Assembly (NCBI GenBank): GCA_020634165.1
Contig: JACKCF010000001.1
Span: forward strand, 2,232,001-2,296,000
Length of the DNA stretch: 64,000 nucleotides
Reading direction: 5' to 3'
Source: Anaerolineaceae bacterium
GTDB taxonomy: Bacteria; Chloroflexota; Anaerolineae; Aggregatilineales; Phototrophicaceae
In this document: one piece after another, positions 1 through 8,542 of the stretch
Position numbering within the stretch: position 1 is the stretch's first letter
Layout of the letters: each line of letters begins with the position of its first letter
Notes under the pieces: model-generated
Seen by the model: only the letters and a program-made list of their open reading frames with translations
Databases searched by the model: none
What the model was told of the DNA's origin: nothing
Program-made: the position numbers and the translations under genes

Positions 1-1
1 C

Positions 2-928
2 GATATTGACGTGGTCGCCTTCAATGATCTGGGTGACCTGGAAACAATGGCTCATCTGTTTCGCCATGACTCCGTACACGGTGGCTATGAAGGTACCGTT
101 GAAGTTAAAGACGGCAACCTCGTCGTAGATGGCGATGTCATCAAGGCCCTGTCTGAGCGTGACCCAGCCAAACTGCCCTGGGGCGAACTCGGTGTGGATA
201 TCGTAATCGAGAGCACGGGCGTTTTCCGTGATCGCGCGGGCGCAGGCAAGCATCTGGAAGCGGGTGCAAAGAAAGTTATCATTTCCGCACCTGCCAAAGG
301 CGAGGACCTGACCATTGTTCTTGGCGTGAACGAAGAAAAATACGATCCCGCTAATCACAACATTGTTTCCAATGCTTCCTGCACGACTAACTGTCTGGCT
401 CCGGCGGCAAAGGTCGTCAACGATATGTACGGCATTGAAAAAGCCTACATGACGACGATCCACAGCTATACCAACGATCAGATGATCCTGGACCTGCCGC
501 ACAAGGACCTGCGTCGTGCCCGTGCTGCTGCCGTCAATATTATTCCGACATCGACCGGCGCCGCGAAAGCCGTTTCGCTGGTGATCCCGGAACTTGAAGG
601 CAAATTCGATGGTATGGCTGTTCGCGTACCGACCCCGACAGGTTCGCTGGTTGACTTCGTCGCTGTAGTCAGCAAGCCTGCTGACAAAGACGAACTGATC
701 GCGGCCTTTGAAGAAGCTGCGGCTGGCCGCATGAAGGGCATTCTGGATGTGTCGCATGAACTGCTGGTATCCAGCGACTACATCGGTAACCCGTTCTCCA
801 GCATCATTGATGTTGATGCATGCGCCGTCAGCGGCAACCTGGTGAAAGTAATCACCTGGTACGATAACGAGTGGGGTTACTCCACACGTACGGCCGATCT
901 GGTCAAGTTTATGGGCGACAAGCTCTAA
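2..928 (+). CDS. gap: Glyceraldehyde-3-phosphate dehydrogenase, 5' end missing
   Basis: This is the NAD(P)-dependent glycolytic enzyme that oxidises and phosphorylates glyceraldehyde-3-phosphate in the cytoplasm. The reading frame is open to the left edge, starting DIDVVAFNDL, so roughly the first 30 residues with the Rossmann GxGxxG motif lie outside the window. The active-site block SNASCTTNCLAP is present, with the catalytic Cys at 380-382. Further family blocks are TTIHSYTNDQ, RAAAVNIIPTSTGAAKAV, PTPTGSLVDF and the C-terminal WYDNEWGYS. The gene leads a gap-pgk-...-tpiA glycolytic cluster, with pgk 93 bases downstream behind an intercistronic hairpin. Identity is secure; only the start is unseen. 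Confidence 0.97.
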   Translation, partial: DIDVVAFNDLGDLETMAHLFRHDSVHGGYEGTVEVKDGNLVVDGDVIKALSERDPAKLPWGELGVDIVIESTGVFRDRAGAGKHLEAGAKKVIISAPAKGEDLTIVLGVNEEKYDPANHNIVSNASCTTNCLAPAAKVVNDMYGIEKAYMTTIHSYTNDQMILDLPHKDLRRARAAAVNIIPTSTGAAKAVSLVIPELEGKFDGMAVRVPTPTGSLVDFVAVVSKPADKDELIAAFEEAAAGRMKGILDVSHELLVSSDYIGNPFSSIIDVDACAVSGNLVKVITWYDNEWGYSTRTADLVKFMGDKL

Positions 929-948
929 AATAGCATCGTGACCCGGAC

Positions 949-977
949 GAAGGCGAGCACAACAGTGACTCGCCTTC
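949..977 (+). terminator. Intercistronic hairpin between gap and pgk
   Basis: A perfect 9-bp inverted repeat (gaaggcgag at 949-957, ctcgccttc at 969-977) encloses an 11-base loop and is followed only by ttaaatt. With no strong U-tract, it is more likely a partial terminator or an mRNA-stability/processing hairpin than a full stop between gap and pgk. Confidence 0.45.
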
Positions 978-1021
978 TTAAATTGTATGACTTCAATCGA
1001 CATAACTTTATGGAGTCCAAG

Positions 1022-2209
1022 ATGGAAAAACTAACAGTCAGAGACGTTGATTTGACGGGCAAGCGCGTACTGATGCGCGTCGATTTCAACGTTCCCGTTG
1101 AAGATGGAACCATCACTGATGATACGCGCATTCGTGCAGCGGTCCCCACGATTCAGTATGTTCTGGAACAAAAGCCGCGCTCGATTATTCTGATGTCGCA
1201 CCTAGGGCGTCCGAAAGAAGGCCCGGAAGCGAAATACTCAATGGCACCGGTTGCCCCTGCCCTGGCCGCACTGCTGGGTAAGGATGTGGCTTTCGCAGAT
1301 GATTGCATTGGCGAATCCGTTCGGGAAGCGATTGATGCTCTGCCGGAAGGCGGCATTATCCTGCTGGAGAATACTCGCTTCTATAAAGGCGAGTCTAAGA
1401 ATGATCCCGAATTAGCAGCAGAGATGGCCAAAAATGGCGACATTTTCGTCAATGATGCCTTTGGTACGGCACATCGCGCACATTCTTCTAATGTGGGCGT
1501 TTCAGAAATACTCACGGCCGTTGCTGGCTTGCTGCTGGAAAAAGAAATCACCTATCTGTCGAATACGATTGAAAGCCCTGAGCGCCCATTTGTGGCTATT
1601 TTGGGTGGAGCCAAAGTCTCCGACAAGATTCAGGTAATCGAGGCGCTGCTGTCCAAGGTTGATAAGCTGGTTATCGGCGGTGGGATGGCGAATACCTTCC
1701 TGGCAGCTAAGGGCGTTGATATGGCGGCTTCGCTGGTGGAAGCTGATGCAGTTGATACCGCGAAAGCACTGCTGACAAAGGGCGGCGGCAAGCTGATTAT
1801 TCCGGTTGATGGCGTAGCGGCGGATTCTTTCGACAACAATGCTCAAACGCAAGTTTACTCGGTTGAGGATGGCGTTCCGGCAGGATGGCAGTCCCTGGAT
1901 ATTGGTCCGGCGACGATTGCCAAGTTCAAGGAAGAATTGGCGGATGCCAAGACCGTCGTCTGGAACGGGCCTATGGGCGTGTTTGAGATGTCAAACTTCG
2001 CCAAAGGTACCAATGCGATTGCTGAACTCTTAGCAGAACTTACGGCCAAAGGTGCTACGACAATCATCGGCGGTGGTGATTCCGCAGCCGCGGTTGAGCA
2101 GGCAAACCTCGCTGACAAGATGACGCACATTTCTACCGGTGGTGGTGCCAGCCTTGAACTACTCGAAGGCAAACCTCTGCCTGGTTTGGTTGCGCTCACT
2201 GATAAGTAA
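1022..2209 (+). CDS. pgk: Phosphoglycerate kinase
   Basis: The enzyme transfers phosphate from 1,3-bisphosphoglycerate to ADP, the first ATP-yielding step of glycolysis, directly after GAPDH. The frame stays open upstream to 938, but the ATG at 1022 is chosen because GGAG sits at 1012-1015 and the protein then begins MEKLTVRDVDLTGKRV and is 396 residues, the usual length. Visible motifs are RVDFNVP near residue 20, the basic substrate-binding LMSHLGRPK, WNGPMGVFE around residues 314-322, and the nucleotide-binding GGGDSAAAVE from residue 350. It forms a cluster with gap upstream and tpiA downstream, with two non-glycolytic genes between. Confidence 0.97.
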   Translation: MEKLTVRDVDLTGKRVLMRVDFNVPVEDGTITDDTRIRAAVPTIQYVLEQKPRSIILMSHLGRPKEGPEAKYSMAPVAPALAALLGKDVAFADDCIGESVREAIDALPEGGIILLENTRFYKGESKNDPELAAEMAKNGDIFVNDAFGTAHRAHSSNVGVSEILTAVAGLLLEKEITYLSNTIESPERPFVAILGGAKVSDKIQVIEALLSKVDKLVIGGGMANTFLAAKGVDMAASLVEADAVDTAKALLTKGGGKLIIPVDGVAADSFDNNAQTQVYSVEDGVPAGWQSLDIGPATIAKFKEELADAKTVVWNGPMGVFEMSNFAKGTNAIAELLAELTAKGATTIIGGGDSAAAVEQANLADKMTHISTGGGASLELLEGKPLPGLVALTDK

Positions 2210-2216
2210 TTCAGAT

Positions 2217-2238
2217 GGCCTCGTCCTCGGACGGGGCC
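2217..2238 (+). terminator. Hairpin after pgk
   Basis: A 10-bp stem (ggcctcgtcc / ggacggggcc, one G-U pair) with a two-base loop lies seven bases after the pgk stop and is followed by a pyrimidine-rich stretch with only short T runs. It could be a weak intrinsic terminator or a 3' stabilising hairpin. Confidence 0.45.
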
Positions 2239-2292
2239 AATCTCTCCTCTTTAGCTCCTAATTCCATCGATGAGTAGTCAGGCAAATCTCCT

Positions 2293-3093
2293 GTGATTCA
2301 TCTGCGATCTGTTGCGCTGAAACCCAAGAATGACACAGATTCTTATCCGTTTTCATTACCAATTGTGCAAAGTCTGAATCTGACATTTACGAATGATGTA
2401 ACGATCCTGGTTGGGGAGAATGGTTCTGGCAAGTCAACGCTGTTGGAGGCCATCGCGGCAGCGGTTGGGTCGATCACGGTTGGCGCGCAGGATGCTGCCC
2501 GTGATGTATCACTTGACCATGTGCGCATGTTGGCGGATTCACTCATGCTGACGTGGAATAAACGAACCCGACGGGGATTCTTCATGCGGTCAGAGGATTT
2601 TTTCGGTTATGCCAAACGCATGAATGAAGTGCGTGCAGAGTTGATCGAAGATTTGAAACGGACCAGGGAAGAATACAAAGACAAGCCAGAGGCTATTGGA
2701 TACGCATCTATGGCCTACGCAGGTGAGCTGCATGCGATCAAGTCCTATTATGGCGAAGGGCTGGATGCTCAATCTCATGGTGAGAGTTTTCTGAAGCTGT
2801 TTCAATCACGGTTTGTGCCTGATGGGCTGTATATCATCGATGAACCGGAAGCGCCCCTTTCGCCCAATCGCCAGTTGACGCTCATTTCGCTGATGAACAT
2901 GGCTATCAAGCAGAATGCGCAGTTTATCATTGCGACGCACTCGCCTATTGTCATGGCATATCCGAATGCGACGATCCTGTCGTGCGATGGTCCACAGCTT
3001 GAGCCAATTGCATACGATGAGATCGAGACCGTGAGCGTGATGCGGTCCTTCCTGGAAAACCCAGATGCTTATATGCGTCATCTGGTTGAGTAA
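2293..3093 (+). CDS. AAA/ABC-type predicted ATPase
   Basis: This is a 266-residue soluble ATPase starting with GTG. The Walker A motif GENGSGKST is at residues 41-49. A short SHGESFLKLF segment at 161-170 resembles an ABC/SMC signature. Walker B YIIDEPEAPLS is at 180-190 and a switch histidine is in ATHSP at 214-218. This arrangement matches single-domain predicted ATPases of the RecF/SMC-like P-loop group, with no nuclease or membrane domain. The middle part, residues 90-160, is helical and charged. It sits between pgk and the kinase gene on the same strand, but no glycolytic role follows from its sequence. The substrate is unknown; ATPase activity is a family-level expectation. Confidence 0.85.
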   Translation: MIHLRSVALKPKNDTDSYPFSLPIVQSLNLTFTNDVTILVGENGSGKSTLLEAIAAAVGSITVGAQDAARDVSLDHVRMLADSLMLTWNKRTRRGFFMRSEDFFGYAKRMNEVRAELIEDLKRTREEYKDKPEAIGYASMAYAGELHAIKSYYGEGLDAQSHGESFLKLFQSRFVPDGLYIIDEPEAPLSPNRQLTLISLMNMAIKQNAQFIIATHSPIVMAYPNATILSCDGPQLEPIAYDEIETVSVMRSFLENPDAYMRHLVE

Positions 3094-3112
3094 GCCACGT
3101 AAAAAAGTAACG

Positions 3113-3141
3113 ATTTCTCTTAAGGCTTTTCAGACTATAAT
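3113..3141 (+). promoter_or_regulatory. Possible promoter before the kinase gene
   Basis: A perfect TATAAT lies at 3136-3141, about 80 bases before the kinase start, but the hexamer 17 bases upstream (atttct) is a poor -35. It could give the kinase and tpiA genes their own transcript. Confidence 0.35.
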
Positions 3142-3221
3142 GCGTTTGGAACTGGGTGGCACGACGAAGCGTTGTGTTACCACGTATAGACTTTGCTGAG
3201 TGAACACACGACGGAGAAGGC

Positions 3222-5123
3222 ATGTTCCTGCATACCGGCGATCAGGTTGGTGCATATACGATTAAACAGTTGGTTGGCCAGGGTGGTATGGCGACTGTTT
3301 ATCGCGCCTATCATGCACAACTCGACCGCGATGTAGCAATCAAGATTATGCTACAGGACTATCGCGACGACCCGCACTTTGTCGCGCGGTTTGAGCGCGA
3401 AGCCCGTATCGTCGCCAGCCTGGAACATCCTCATATTGTGCCGGTGTATGACTTCAATCAGCATGAGGGCAATCCGTATCTCGTTATGAAATATATCGAG
3501 GGGCGAACGCTGAAACAGCGCTTACTAAAGGGGGCGCTGCCGCTGGATGAAGTTCTGAGCATTATGTCGGCAGTTGGTGATGCGCTGACCTATGCGCATG
3601 GTAAAGGCGTGCTTCACCGTGATATCAAGCCGTCGAATATCGTCATCGACATTCAGGAGACCCCCTATATCACGGACTTTGGTCTGGCGAGAATGGTGCA
3701 TCTCGGTGAATCGACACTGAGTGCGGATATGCTGCTAGGAACCCCGCATTACATCGCGCCAGAACAGGCACGGGGTGAAAAGAACCTGGATGGTCGAAGT
3801 GACCTGTATGCCTTTGGTGTCATTTTATATGAATTGCTGGTTGGTCATGTGCCATTTACGGGTGATACGCCTTACGCCATTATCCACGACCACATCTATA
3901 CCCCGCTGCCCCTGCCCTCGTCATTGAACAGTGATATTCCACCCGCCGTTGAATCTGTACTGTTGAAGGCGCTGGCTAAAAAACGGGATGATCGATACAG
4001 CACTGCGAACGAGCTGGTCGCTGATCTGACGATGGCCCTCAAAAAAGACGGCTTGCAGGAGCTTGACCCAAGGCGCGTAGAAAAGGCAGCCCAGTCCTAT
4101 GTGTCACCAAGGGACGCGGGGATCAGTCAGGGTATCTCAACAGATAGTGGATTGGGGTTGGCCACGATTGATGTCTCAAGTGAGCTACAGCAAGTCTCTA
4201 CCGAAGCTCCAGCAAAGACGGTCAAGCAGATGCGCAAAGCGAATGGTCGGCGCTTCTGGCAAGGGGTTGGCTGTGCTGGCCTGCTGGTCAGTATGCTCGT
4301 GATTGCGCTGCTAATGCTGAGTGCGGTAAACAATCTGATGCAATTGCGTGAACTGGACCTGGGATCGGATATCGGACAAACGACACAGGCAGGTACGGAC
4401 CAAGATATCGAATACATGGAACTATCAGATGCGTATGGGTTCCCTACGTTGAATCTGGATGTTATCGATCTGGACAATTTGCCGGATCAGTTGCCTGGGA
4501 ATATGGCTTACGTATCTTATCTGGTTTCTGCGGCTTCGTATTGGGCACAAGGTGACAGTGAGCAAGCGCAGGATAGTATCAGCGATGGTGTTTCTACGGC
4601 GGATGACAGCAGTATTTACTTTGCTAATGCGTCGATATTGGCTAATCAATATGGCGATGCGACATCGGCGGTTTTGTATGCCGTCCTCAGTCAGGCTCGA
4701 CCGAGCCAGAATGACGACTATGCAACGCGGATCCATGCTTACAATCTAGAGTATCTCTATCAACACCTGAATGACGTAGATAGTATCCAAGCTGCTGAGT
4801 TACTTTCATTGGCAAGCGACCTCACTGATGGTCAGATCAACATCCGGGAAACATTGAATTCGCCGCTGGTCAACTATATTCAGAGCATCCGGTTGATTGC
4901 GGACGGGAATTACATTCTTGCGGGGACACATATTGAGAGCCTGCTTGATGTTACGGAGTATCGCGCGGAAGCACAGCTTTTACGCGCGGATTCGCTGATC
5001 GCAAGAGGACAGACGCAACGGGCAATGCCCATATTGCAAGGTATACTAGAGGACGTTCGTGCGCCGGAATGGGTGCACACAACAGCAGATACCCATCTTA
5101 AGGAGATAGAAGCTTCATCATGA
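3222..5123 (+). CDS. Transmembrane PASTA-less Ser/Thr protein kinase with extracytoplasmic helical repeat region
   Basis: This is a Hanks-type kinase of 633 residues. The cytoplasmic kinase domain spans about residues 10-270: glycine loop GQGGMATVY (19-27), ATP-binding Lys41 in VAIKIM, HRDIKPSN with catalytic Asp134, DFG at 152-154, and the activation-segment end GTPHYIAPEQ. All catalytic residues are present, so it should be active. A juxtamembrane linker leads to one membrane span at about 348-368. The outer part (370-633) is alpha-helical with TPR-like character, and no PASTA, WD or other sensor domain is recognised. The stop overlaps the tpiA start (ATGA at 5120-5123), implying translational coupling with a glycolytic enzyme. 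Ligand and substrates are unknown. Confidence 0.93.
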   Translation: MFLHTGDQVGAYTIKQLVGQGGMATVYRAYHAQLDRDVAIKIMLQDYRDDPHFVARFEREARIVASLEHPHIVPVYDFNQHEGNPYLVMKYIEGRTLKQRLLKGALPLDEVLSIMSAVGDALTYAHGKGVLHRDIKPSNIVIDIQETPYITDFGLARMVHLGESTLSADMLLGTPHYIAPEQARGEKNLDGRSDLYAFGVILYELLVGHVPFTGDTPYAIIHDHIYTPLPLPSSLNSDIPPAVESVLLKALAKKRDDRYSTANELVADLTMALKKDGLQELDPRRVEKAAQSYVSPRDAGISQGISTDSGLGLATIDVSSELQQVSTEAPAKTVKQMRKANGRRFWQGVGCAGLLVSMLVIALLMLSAVNNLMQLRELDLGSDIGQTTQAGTDQDIEYMELSDAYGFPTLNLDVIDLDNLPDQLPGNMAYVSYLVSAASYWAQGDSEQAQDSISDGVSTADDSSIYFANASILANQYGDATSAVLYAVLSQARPSQNDDYATRIHAYNLEYLYQHLNDVDSIQAAELLSLASDLTDGQINIRETLNSPLVNYIQSIRLIADGNYILAGTHIESLLDVTEYRAEAQLLRADSLIARGQTQRAMPILQGILEDVRAPEWVHTTADTHLKEIEASS

Positions 5124-5890
5124 GAACACCAATTATTGCTGGCAACTGGAAAATGTACAAAACGTTGCCAGAATCCGTCGCTTTTGTTGAGGAACTGGCC
5201 CCGGCGTTGGCTCCATATACAAGTGTTGAACGTGTTGTCGCCCCGACCTTTGTGGCCCTTGCCGCAGTTTCCAGCGTTTTGGCAAATACTGATCTTATTG
5301 TTAGTTCGCAGGATGTTCATTGGGAAGACAGCGGCGCTTATACGTCCGAGGTCTCTCCGGCAATGATTAAAGACCTCGTGACTTATGCCATTATTGGTCA
5401 CTCTGAATGCCGCGCTTACCTGAATGAGACTGATGAAAAGGTCAATAAGAAGGCCAAGGCTGCGCTGGCACATGGCATCAAGCCGATTATTGCTGTGGGC
5501 GAAAGCCTGGAACAGAATGAAGCGGGTGAGACAAGCTCATTTGTTGGTGGCCAGGTGCGGGCTGCCCTTGATGGTATCTCCGCTGAGGATATGCCGAAGG
5601 TCGTGGTAGCTTATGAACCGATCTGGGCGATTGGTACAGGTAAAAGCGCCAGCGGTGAAATTGCGCAGAATATCATCGGCGGCACGATTCGCTCGGTCCT
5701 GATTGACCTGTATGGCGATGCGGTTGCCCAGCAAGTGCGTATTCAATATGGTGGCAGTGTCAAGCCGGATAACATGGCCGAGTATATGTCACAGCCGGAT
5801 ATTGACGGCGCCCTGGTTGGCGGTGCATCACTGAAGGTAGATGCGTTTACTGATCTGGTTCGCATTGCCGCTGAGGTAAAAGGTAGCTAG
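5120..5890 (+). CDS. tpiA: Triosephosphate isomerase
   Basis: It interconverts dihydroxyacetone phosphate and glyceraldehyde-3-phosphate, feeding the GAPDH encoded at the start of the cluster. The protein has 256 residues, normal for the family. It carries the N-terminal Asn/Lys substrate site (GNWKMYK, residues 8-14), the catalytic His94 in IIGHSE, the catalytic Glu166 in YEPIWAIGTG leading into loop 6, and the phosphate-binding QYGGSVKPDN. The ATG overlaps the stop of the Ser/Thr kinase gene by four bases, and AGGAG lies just upstream within that gene. No terminator is seen before the next gene. Confidence 0.98.
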   Translation: MRTPIIAGNWKMYKTLPESVAFVEELAPALAPYTSVERVVAPTFVALAAVSSVLANTDLIVSSQDVHWEDSGAYTSEVSPAMIKDLVTYAIIGHSECRAYLNETDEKVNKKAKAALAHGIKPIIAVGESLEQNEAGETSSFVGGQVRAALDGISAEDMPKVVVAYEPIWAIGTGKSASGEIAQNIIGGTIRSVLIDLYGDAVAQQVRIQYGGSVKPDNMAEYMSQPDIDGALVGGASLKVDAFTDLVRIAAEVKGS

Positions 5891-5925
5891 TTCTGGAAGG
5901 CTTAACGCTCTTACTGCAAGCGGGC

Positions 5926-7488
5926 TTGGTCGCGGGACTATTCATCTTATTCCGGCGTATTGAGCGTTGGTTGCACCAGCACATTTTTAAAGTGGGCTGG
6001 TTGCTAACCCAGAACTATGAAACCACGACGATTCTGTACTATACGTTCTTTCTGCCCGGCATCATTTTGCATGAAGTGATCTATTGGTTGGTCGCTGGCT
6101 TGCTGGATGTACGGGCAGAAAGGTCAATTAAGTGGCCGGAAAAGCAGGAAATTGGCGAACTGCGATTGAATTTCGTGCAGTTAGCACGACGAACTGGCCG
6201 CATACAAAGAGCGATTATTTCCTCTGCACCACTCATCATCGGGCTGGTCATTGTCTGGCTGATGGCGACCAACATTTTTGATATTGCTGGTTTCATGACA
6301 ACGATCAGCAGTGGCGATCTGAATGACGTTGGCGCAGGCTTTTCACAGTTGTTGAGTACGCCTGACTTCTGGCTGTGGTTCTATATCCTCTTTACGATCA
6401 GCAATACGATGTTCCCGCATCTACCGAAGGATTTGCAGGGTTGGCGTGCCATTATCGCTTCGCTGGCGGTTGCGGCTGCTATTCTGCTGATACTGGGCAT
6501 TGGCAATTCACTCTTCTCTGCGTTGTCGATGCCGATTACGACGTCAATGAGCGTGATTGAAGGCACACTGGTGCTGATTATCGGTGTGAATGTCATTATG
6601 GTGTTGGCACTGGGAACCATTGAATATGTCGTTGAGCGTGCTACGGGACGCAGTGCAACGTTCCGGCGTGGTAAGATGATTACGATGACGCGCGCGGAAG
6701 CGGTCGAACAGCGACAGCGTGAACGGGAACGTCAACGCACTGCCCTCGAAAGGCGCAAGGCGAAGGCACTCGAAGATGCCGTTATTCCGAGTGTTTATCA
6801 CCTGACGCTGCCTGTTCCGGGTGGGCCTGGTGAGGAGCCAATCATTCGGGCGCAACCACGCTTGCTTGATGTAGAAGATGCTGAAGAGAAGAAGGATGTT
6901 GATGCGCTGGAAAGCGGCACTACAAGTCCACGTCTAGGCGTTGGCACAATTTCGCGGCAGTCTGAGCGGCCACAAGGATCAACACGGCCTTCTACCCTCT
7001 CACTTGGTAGCGGCGTACCAACATCGCAAGATGAAGAAGGTGACGACGATGAAGAACCGATAGCGGTCACTGGGAGCGTCGAAAAGCCTGTCACTACCAA
7101 TCCGTTCGCTAAAAGTGGTTCGGATGATATTGAAGATGGCGATATGGATGAGGACAGCGACACTGAAGATGATGACAATGTGACTTCAAGCGCCCCTGTT
7201 AATCCCTTTGCGACCCGGCCAGCCGCTGTTGCCAAGCCAACAGTACCGAGCTTTTCCAGAGCAACCACATCTAATGATGACGAAGAGGATGATGAAGACA
7301 CAGACGCAGAAAAATCGAATGCTCCTGTGAATCCTTTTGCGGCCAGACCATCGATTGGCGCCAAGCCAACAGTCCCTAGTTTTTCGGGAGGGTCAGATGA
7401 TGATGATATGGATGATGACGAACTGGTCTATGAAGATATTGACGACGATTACGCTGAGGACGACGTTGTTCCAGACGAGCCGTTCTGA
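5926..7488 (+). CDS. Multi-pass membrane protein with acidic, repeat-containing cytoplasmic tail
   Basis: The function is not recognised. Residues 1-240 contain about five hydrophobic segments. Residues 250-290 are a basic, coiled-coil-like stretch rich in Arg, Gln and Glu. The remaining 230 residues are disordered and strongly acidic, ending in runs of Asp/Glu. Within this tail the element APVNPFAxRP...AKPTVPSFS occurs twice and a third NPFA stands upstream. The TTG at 5926 is the first conventional start, but the frame is open back to 5893, where CTG would begin a protein whose extra residues (EGLTLLLQAG) complete the first membrane helix; AGGT lies eight bases before it. The 3' end overlaps the convergent transferase gene by 40 bases. 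Confidence 0.75.
   Translation: MVAGLFILFRRIERWLHQHIFKVGWLLTQNYETTTILYYTFFLPGIILHEVIYWLVAGLLDVRAERSIKWPEKQEIGELRLNFVQLARRTGRIQRAIISSAPLIIGLVIVWLMATNIFDIAGFMTTISSGDLNDVGAGFSQLLSTPDFWLWFYILFTISNTMFPHLPKDLQGWRAIIASLAVAAAILLILGIGNSLFSALSMPITTSMSVIEGTLVLIIGVNVIMVLALGTIEYVVERATGRSATFRRGKMITMTRAEAVEQRQRERERQRTALERRKAKALEDAVIPSVYHLTLPVPGGPGEEPIIRAQPRLLDVEDAEEKKDVDALESGTTSPRLGVGTISRQSERPQGSTRPSTLSLGSGVPTSQDEEGDDDEEPIAVTGSVEKPVTTNPFAKSGSDDIEDGDMDEDSDTEDDDNVTSSAPVNPFATRPAAVAKPTVPSFSRATTSNDDEEDDEDTDAEKSNAPVNPFAARPSIGAKPTVPSFSGGSDDDDMDDDELVYEDIDDDYAEDDVVPDEPF
7192..7386 (+). repeat. Two 66-bp in-frame repeats coding an NPFA-containing element
   Basis: Copies at 7192-7257 and 7321-7386 encode 22-residue units of pattern APVNPFAxRPxxxAKPTVPSFS separated by an acidic spacer. 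Third-codon positions differ between the copies (for example ccctttgcg versus ccttttgcg), so the protein pattern appears better kept than the DNA. A shorter third NPFA occurs at about 7100. Confidence 0.85.
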
Positions 7489-8531
7489 TTGCGTCGCCAG
7501 CGGGCGACAATCGCAAAGCCAATTGATATGAGCACCAGCATGACGCCAAAGGCGATGAATTTATAAAGCTGGCTTTCCAACACTAGCGTTAATCCCCCAA
7601 AGAATGCACAGAACGCATAATAGCTGAGGACAATCTGCCGATGGGACATGCGGTTGCTATCCAGCAGGCGGAAATGCAGGTGTCCACGATCTCCCTGGAA
7701 CGGATTTCGCCCACGTATCAGGCGACTGAAAGCCTGCCACGCTAAATCCATGAGTGGCAAGCCCATCACCAGCAGAATTGTCGCCATCTTGGCACCGCCG
7801 ATAATGCTGAGGGCACCGATCAGGTAGCCTAGATACACGGCAGATCCGCCAAGGAATACTCGCGATGGATGAAAGTTGAATATCAGGAAGCCGAGGCAAG
7901 CGCCCACCATCGCCAGTGGCAGCAGACTCACACTGGTCTGGGCGGGCATCAGTCGGAAGGCGCTGTTGATGAATAAAAGTAATCCAGCAATGATGGCAAT
8001 GCCTGAGGTGAGACCGTCGAGGCCATCAAGAAAATTGACGGTATTCATCATGAGGATTAACCAGAACATGGTCAGGGCGACGGTGACTGCATAAGGCCAG
8101 GCGTCGGTCTGGCTGCCTGTAATCGGATTGTTGAAATACTCAATGATGATCTGGAAGCCAATGGCGATGGCTGAGGCGAGAATTTGCCCCAGGAAAAGCC
8201 AGAAGTAGTTTAGCTCGAAGAGGTCATCGAGGAAGCCGATCAGGAAGACAAACGCTCCCCCAAGGAGCAGGCCAACAAGACGAACAACTTCCAGCGAATC
8301 AAAGCGCTCTACAGGCAACGCCTGAGCAGCTAAAGCCGCAACAGTAAATCCCAGGAAAATCGCAAGTCCGCCAAGTTTGGGCACAGGGGCCTGCTCGTGG
8401 CGGCGACCACCAGGTGTGCTGAGGATGCCCCATCGGTAGCTGAGATGAATCGCAAGCGGTATGGTCGCCAGACTGACGATCAACGCCAGAAAAAATACGG
8501 TGGCGAAAGCCCCTATCTCAAAGAGTGTCAT
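7449..8531 (-). CDS. Undecaprenyl-phosphate glycosyl-1-phosphate transferase (MraY/WecA/TagO family)
   Basis: This is a membrane enzyme that moves a sugar-1-phosphate from a UDP-sugar to undecaprenyl phosphate, starting a cell-surface glycan. Its 360 residues contain about ten hydrophobic helices. The Asp-rich active-site motifs are present: the DDxxE-type LDDLFELNYF, the NTVNFLDGLDGLTSG block, and the cytoplasmic GDRGHLHFRLLD, corresponding to the family's HxHH/R loop. The last motif and the lack of MraY-specific loops favour the WecA/TagO branch over MraY. It lies 11 bases behind upp on the same strand. Its 3' end overlaps the convergent membrane-protein gene. Confidence 0.9.
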   Translation of the reverse strand: MTLFEIGAFATVFFLALIVSLATIPLAIHLSYRWGILSTPGGRRHEQAPVPKLGGLAIFLGFTVAALAAQALPVERFDSLEVVRLVGLLLGGAFVFLIGFLDDLFELNYFWLFLGQILASAIAIGFQIIIEYFNNPITGSQTDAWPYAVTVALTMFWLILMMNTVNFLDGLDGLTSGIAIIAGLLLFINSAFRLMPAQTSVSLLPLAMVGACLGFLIFNFHPSRVFLGGSAVYLGYLIGALSIIGGAKMATILLVMGLPLMDLAWQAFSRLIRGRNPFQGDRGHLHFRLLDSNRMSHRQIVLSYYAFCAFFGGLTLVLESQLYKFIAFGVMLVLISIGFAIVARWRRNQNGSSGTTSSSA

Positions 8532-8542
8532 CGCGACCTGTT

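Noticed and set aside
4910..5473. 187-codon minus-strand frame over the kinase/tpiA junction
   Set aside because: Covers the coupled kinase-tpiA overlap; no coding features of its own.
6021..6120. Intramembrane zinc-protease motif in the acidic-tail membrane protein
   Set aside because: An LHEVIYWL segment recalls HExxH, but the second His is absent and no partner motif is present.
6798..7364. 188-codon Ser-rich minus-strand frame
   Set aside because: Mirror image of the acidic Asp/Glu codons in the membrane protein tail; no start signal and no domain.
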